64,000 nucleotides of DNA, from contig WTPW01000764.1 of NCBI GenBank assembly GCA_009809945.1, positions 157,595 to 221,594 on the forward strand. Direction: 5' to 3'. The translations under genes were made by a program, and so were the position numbers. The notes under the pieces were generated by a model. The model did no database searches. It had not been told where the DNA came from and saw nothing but the letters and a program-made list of their open reading frames with translations. Shown here piece after piece: positions 60,514-64,000 of this stretch; the stretch's first letter is position 1, and the number at the start of each line of letters is the position of its first letter. The stretch comes from Gigaspora margarita (taxonomy: Eukaryota; Glomeromycota; Glomeromycetes; Diversisporales; Gigasporaceae).

Positions 60514-61003
60514 GTGATAGCTGATACTGATTTTGGCTGATGCTAAAGATCACATGACTTTTTGGTCCAGAAATTGCAAATCAGAAAATTTCAAAACAAA
60601 TAGTCATTTGTCAAAAATTGCTAATTTCGCATAAGAAACTGCAATTTTACTATATAATCTTCTAACTTTCTAAATTCTATGCACTAACCCTAACATAAAT
60701 GAACTTAAAAATTTTTTTCATTGCCCATGTGGTTTTTGATAATACTTGAGGTAGTTATTGAACTTATCTTCATTTAAGTTAGGGTTAGTGATTACAATAT
60801 GTTAAATGTTAGTAAATGTACTAGTAAAATTGCTCAAGGAAAGCTTTTTGTTAAAACACTAAAGATTGTTTCTTATTCAAATTTTGAGTTATAACTAATT
60901 TATAGCAGAACGAATGTTTGTTTTGAAATTTTCTGATCTACAATTTCTGGACCATAATGTTGCATGATCTTCAACATCAGCCAAAATTAGCATCAACTAT
61001 CAC
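60514..61003. mobile_element. MITE with ~90-bp inverted arms and telomere-like modules
   Basis: GTGATAGCTGATACTGATTT and the matching right end ...CATCAACTATCAC are flanked by an exact 7-bp duplication ATTTATT (60507-60513 and 61004-61010). The arms pair over about 90 bp (GGTCCAGAAATTG, AGAAAATTTCAAAACAAA). Each arm carries a GCAATTTTACTA...CTAACCCTAAC...TTAAATGAA module in opposite orientation. Confidence 0.85.
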
Positions 61004-61010
61004 ATTTATT

Positions 61011-61465
61011 ATATTACATGTGTAAAGGTTTAAAAGGCATATGATATTAATTAAATCTAGTATTAGTTAAAATGTTAACTTGCTAATAACAAAAACATGT
61101 AAAATTATTATCTGGATTATCTTTATCCTTTATCCAAAAGATCTATCTGTACTAAATTGAAAGATATAGATATTTGTATTTAATTTAATTATTGGATCAA
61201 TCTGAATTAGTTGAATTGTGGATCAAAACACTAGATCAGATAATAATACAAAGTATAATAATAAGCTTATTAAAGGAAGTAATTATATAACTTAAGTCTG
61301 ATGAAATAATTTATTTATAGTATAATATGTACAAATTACATTTTATAAAGAATAATTAGTTAAGCATAGAATTTACAAATTTCTAGTAAGGTAATAATAA
61401 AGTAAATAGCAATAATTGATCAAATAAAAATAAGTCAAAAGAAGAATTATTAACAGAAAGATAAG
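61011..61465. other. AT-rich gap
   Basis: No repeat or frame was recognised. Confidence 0.5.
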
Positions 61466-63425
61466 TTATAAACTGTGTAAACCTCGTTCATATATTTTAA
61501 CTAATCTTTTATATTCTTCTAAAGCAGCAACTGGACTTTTTAAATATGCAGGATCAAAGGTTAATAGATAGAGCATTTTTCATGAAGTAGCATAGCTCAT
61601 TGCAATATAAGCCTGACCTTCTGCAAATAAAGATTCATCTATACTAGTAGTAACATGTGGTAAAGTTAAACCTTGTACTTTGTGAGTCATAAGAGCAAAT
61701 GCATTTTGAAGAGGAAATTGTTGCCTTGAAGCAGATTGGCCATTAATATAAAAAGTATGATATTTCTTTCTGGACTATTATTTTGCTTATACCATTAGAA
61801 GTAGAAAAAGTAACTTCAACATTATGATTATCAATAAGTTTAGTTACAATTCCAATAGTACTATTGCAGATACTATTATCAAAAAGTTTGTTGTTTAAGA
61901 ACATTACTTTAGCTCCTTCTTGTAAATACAGATGGATAGATAAGTTGGTCATAGTTTTGAATTGAGAAATTGAATGATTAAGATGTAGTAGTTGAAAGTT
62001 TAGTATGTCCTTAGAATCTGAAATTATAGGTTCAGAAGAGGTATAGTCTAATGGTAAATAGCAACAAAGCAAGTGATTAATATTTTCAGCAGCTTGATGA
62101 GTAGGCACAATATGAGTAGTATCAAAAAATTAAGTAGAAGAAATAAAAGGGTTTATTTTAGATGTAATAATGGAATTGCCTATATTAGATAATTTTCCAA
62201 TATGTATTTCTTGCAAAATATTATAGAAATCAATGTTATAGCATTGTCTTTGGGATGTAATAAGAAATAAAGGAAAGAATTGAAGCCATGCAGGAGAAAA
62301 AAAAACAGAAAAAGGATGTACAGGAGGAAGCTAAGTTAAATCTCCTACTACTAATACTAGTATACCTCCAAAAAGGATATTATTATTATGAATTTTTGAT
62401 AAAATATTACTAATAAAAGTAAACAGGTCAGCATCTACTATAGATACTTTATCAATTACAAGAATTTTAATTTTTTTTAATTCTGGTATAGTATTAGGAT
62501 TTGAATAAATAAGTGTCTCATACTGATTGCACCAAAAGCGAATTTTTAAAGCAGTGTGAATAGTTTTTCCACTAATATTTTGTGCTGCTATACCAGTAGG
62601 TGCCATTAGAAGGTATCTTTTTTTTGGATATTAAATAATAAATCAACTGAAGGAGTATAAATGGGTTGTCTGTTCCAGCAGAGCCAGTTAAGAAAAATAA
62701 AGGGTATTTTCTATTTGATACTTTACCCCACACATTACACAAAAGATTATAGATTTCATATTGTTTGGTATCAAAAAATAGAAGAGAACAGAAATTTATA
62801 TATGGGATATGTTTTTCTAAAGAAACAAATTAGGTAAAGATCAAAGTAGATAAATCATGATTTTGAAAGTCAGATACAAGTGAATGTATAAAAGAATTAT
62901 AAGCAACAGATAAATTATTTTTGTATAAAAGGTAACTACAGTGAATAGAATCAGTTTTATTAGCAAATCTAATAGAAAAAGTAGCTTGAAATAAGTCTCT
63001 GTATGAGAAAAAACTACCTAACAATTCTTGTTCAGCTCTAACTAAAAATTTCATAATAAGATGTTGAAAAAAGAAGAGTTCACCATCTTCTATTTTATAG
63101 CTAGTAAAATGTAAAAAAACAGGAGTTTTTCTTTGAGAGACTATTTTATTTTTTTGATCACATGTATAAAATAATTTTGAATTTGAGCCAGAGAGCCTAG
63201 ATCTAAATGTGTAATTTTGAAAATAGTTAGAATAGGCATTTCTTTAAAGCAATCAAGGTTTGGATAATCAAAGTACTTATCAATAGCATCATCCCAATAA
63301 GAAGTTTCACTATTATTATCAATATTTTCACTATTATTACTTAAGTTTTGGAGATGATAAATTGGTTTAACAGATCTTAAACATAAAATTAGATAGGGCA
63401 GAAGGAAGGTAATGTACAGAAACAA
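61466..63425 (-). pseudogene. PIF1/Helitron-type helicase, decayed
   Basis: On the minus strand: an N-terminal WDDAIDKYFDYPN segment (near 63270) of the kind that precedes helicase domains in Helitron RepHel-type proteins; a Walker A relic GSAGTDNP (62663-62686) whose GKS/T is lost; MAPTGIAAQNISGKTIHTAL (motif Ia); IDKVSIVDADLF where DE is expected (Walker B); VVGDLT then a TAG then LPPV (62330); ITSQRQC; and near the C-terminus MTHKVQGLTLPHV, AYIAMSYATS then TGA. The last codon is a TAA at 61466-61468. Mutated catalytic motifs and several stops show it is inactive. No Rep (HUH) domain or Helitron ends were found in the window, so it could also be a host-gene remnant. Confidence 0.75.
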
Positions 63426-63439
63426 AGCATCTTGTTAAA

Positions 63440-63627
63440 GAGTATTGTAGTAAAAGTATTATCAATTCTATACATCAGCAAATTTTATATATAGATATAT
63501 ATTGATTACTAACCGATAAGATATATATCGATACTTAACACCCCTGTCGATTATTATCGATAGTGATAGTAATTGATATATATCCGGTTAATCGATATAT
63601 ATCAAATATGATATCAATTAATAATTA
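63440..63627. repeat. Cluster of GATATATATCGAT palindromes
   Basis: GATATATATCGAT, ATCGATATATATC and GATTATTATCGATAG motifs form an imperfect inverted structure of about 120 bp centred near 63550, with GGTTAATCG / CTAACCGAT partners. It could be a small MITE. Confidence 0.45.
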
Positions 63628-64000
63628 TTATATTCACATAATCATGCTTTTTGCAAATTTTTAAATGTTTTACAGGTTTTCACAAGTTTTCGCAATTTAA
63701 TATAAAATTTGATATTTTTTATTTATTATTATTATACATTATATTTTAAATTAAATATATGTTTTTACTCAATATTATATATTTTATTATATATTAATAT
63801 ATATTTTTTACAATAAAAAAAAAAACAACAAAATAATGAAAAAAAATGAAAATAAAAAATAGTAATATTTTAAACTACTTTCGCACTTTGTTGATAAAAA
63901 TACTAGCCCTATATACTTATTTCCTCATCCTACAGTTGGCCCTTCTTTGTTTTAACTATCATATTCACTTATATTCGCTTGTATTCGCTTATATTCGCTT
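63628..64000. repeat. Dispersed repeat, right copy
   Basis: The order of blocks matches 295-640: CACATAATCATGCTTT, TTTTACAGGTTTTCACAA, TTTATTATTATTATACATTA, AAACTACTTTCGCACTT, ACTAGCCCTATATACTTATT, CCTACAGTTGGC. It ends in TTCGCTTATATTCGCTT repeats cut by the window edge. Confidence 0.75.

Overview
The window looks like a eukaryotic, very AT-rich, repeat-dominated stretch of a filamentous fungus. My best inference is an arbuscular mycorrhizal fungus (Glomeromycotina; Rhizophagus/Gigaspora-like). The reasons are short GT-AG introns (75-95 bp), decayed Sel1-repeat and Sel1+kinase genes of the kind expanded in that group, an RBR ubiquitin-ligase gene, and many nested hAT, Harbinger-like, mariner/pogo-like, LINE, SINE and solo-LTR insertions. 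No rRNA, tRNA gene or CRISPR array was seen. Runs of N mark unresolved assembly positions.

Layout. 1-2000: A/T-rich repeats, including a block that recurs in the same orientation at the right edge (63628-63945). 2000-9015: a nest of DNA transposons holding two copies of a small hAT family (2017-3371 and 6343-8883); the second lies inside a MITE and was itself hit by a tRNA-headed SINE and a solo LTR. 10425-10865: an intact gene for a small secreted cysteine-rich protein with two KR-containing repeats. 11650-13930: a decayed Sel1-repeat gene (minus strand) pierced by two MITEs. 14000-23300: satellites, a hAT MITE with an internal fold-back, and a 1-kb tRNA-headed retroposon inside another MITE. 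23500-24550: 3' part of a LINE. 27000-31300: nested MITEs, a solo LTR and a long inverted repeat. 32459-39358: the longest copy of the same LINE (endonuclease, RT with YMDD, RNase H, C-terminal zinc motif), interrupted by a MITE.

41690-46693 is the most gene-like part: a decayed Sel1-kinase gene (minus), an intact two-exon gene for a secreted Ish1-like protein (43488-43989), a Harbinger-like MITE, a 1.35-kb repetitive open frame, and a well-preserved RBR E3 ligase gene (45832-46693 plus an unresolved upstream exon). 47400-50900: more MITEs, including a nearly perfect palindrome. 50980-56187: a complete but inactivated hAT element with an 8-bp target duplication. 59096-60231: a third LINE 3' end. 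61466-63425: a decayed PIF1/Helitron-type helicase.

Only three loci look like functional host genes: the cysteine-rich secreted protein, the secreted Ish1-like protein and the RBR ligase. They are not an operon and no joint pathway can be read from the sequence. Exact ends of many mobile elements are supported by target-site duplications visible here, and several insertions are confirmed by an unoccupied copy of the same site elsewhere in the window.
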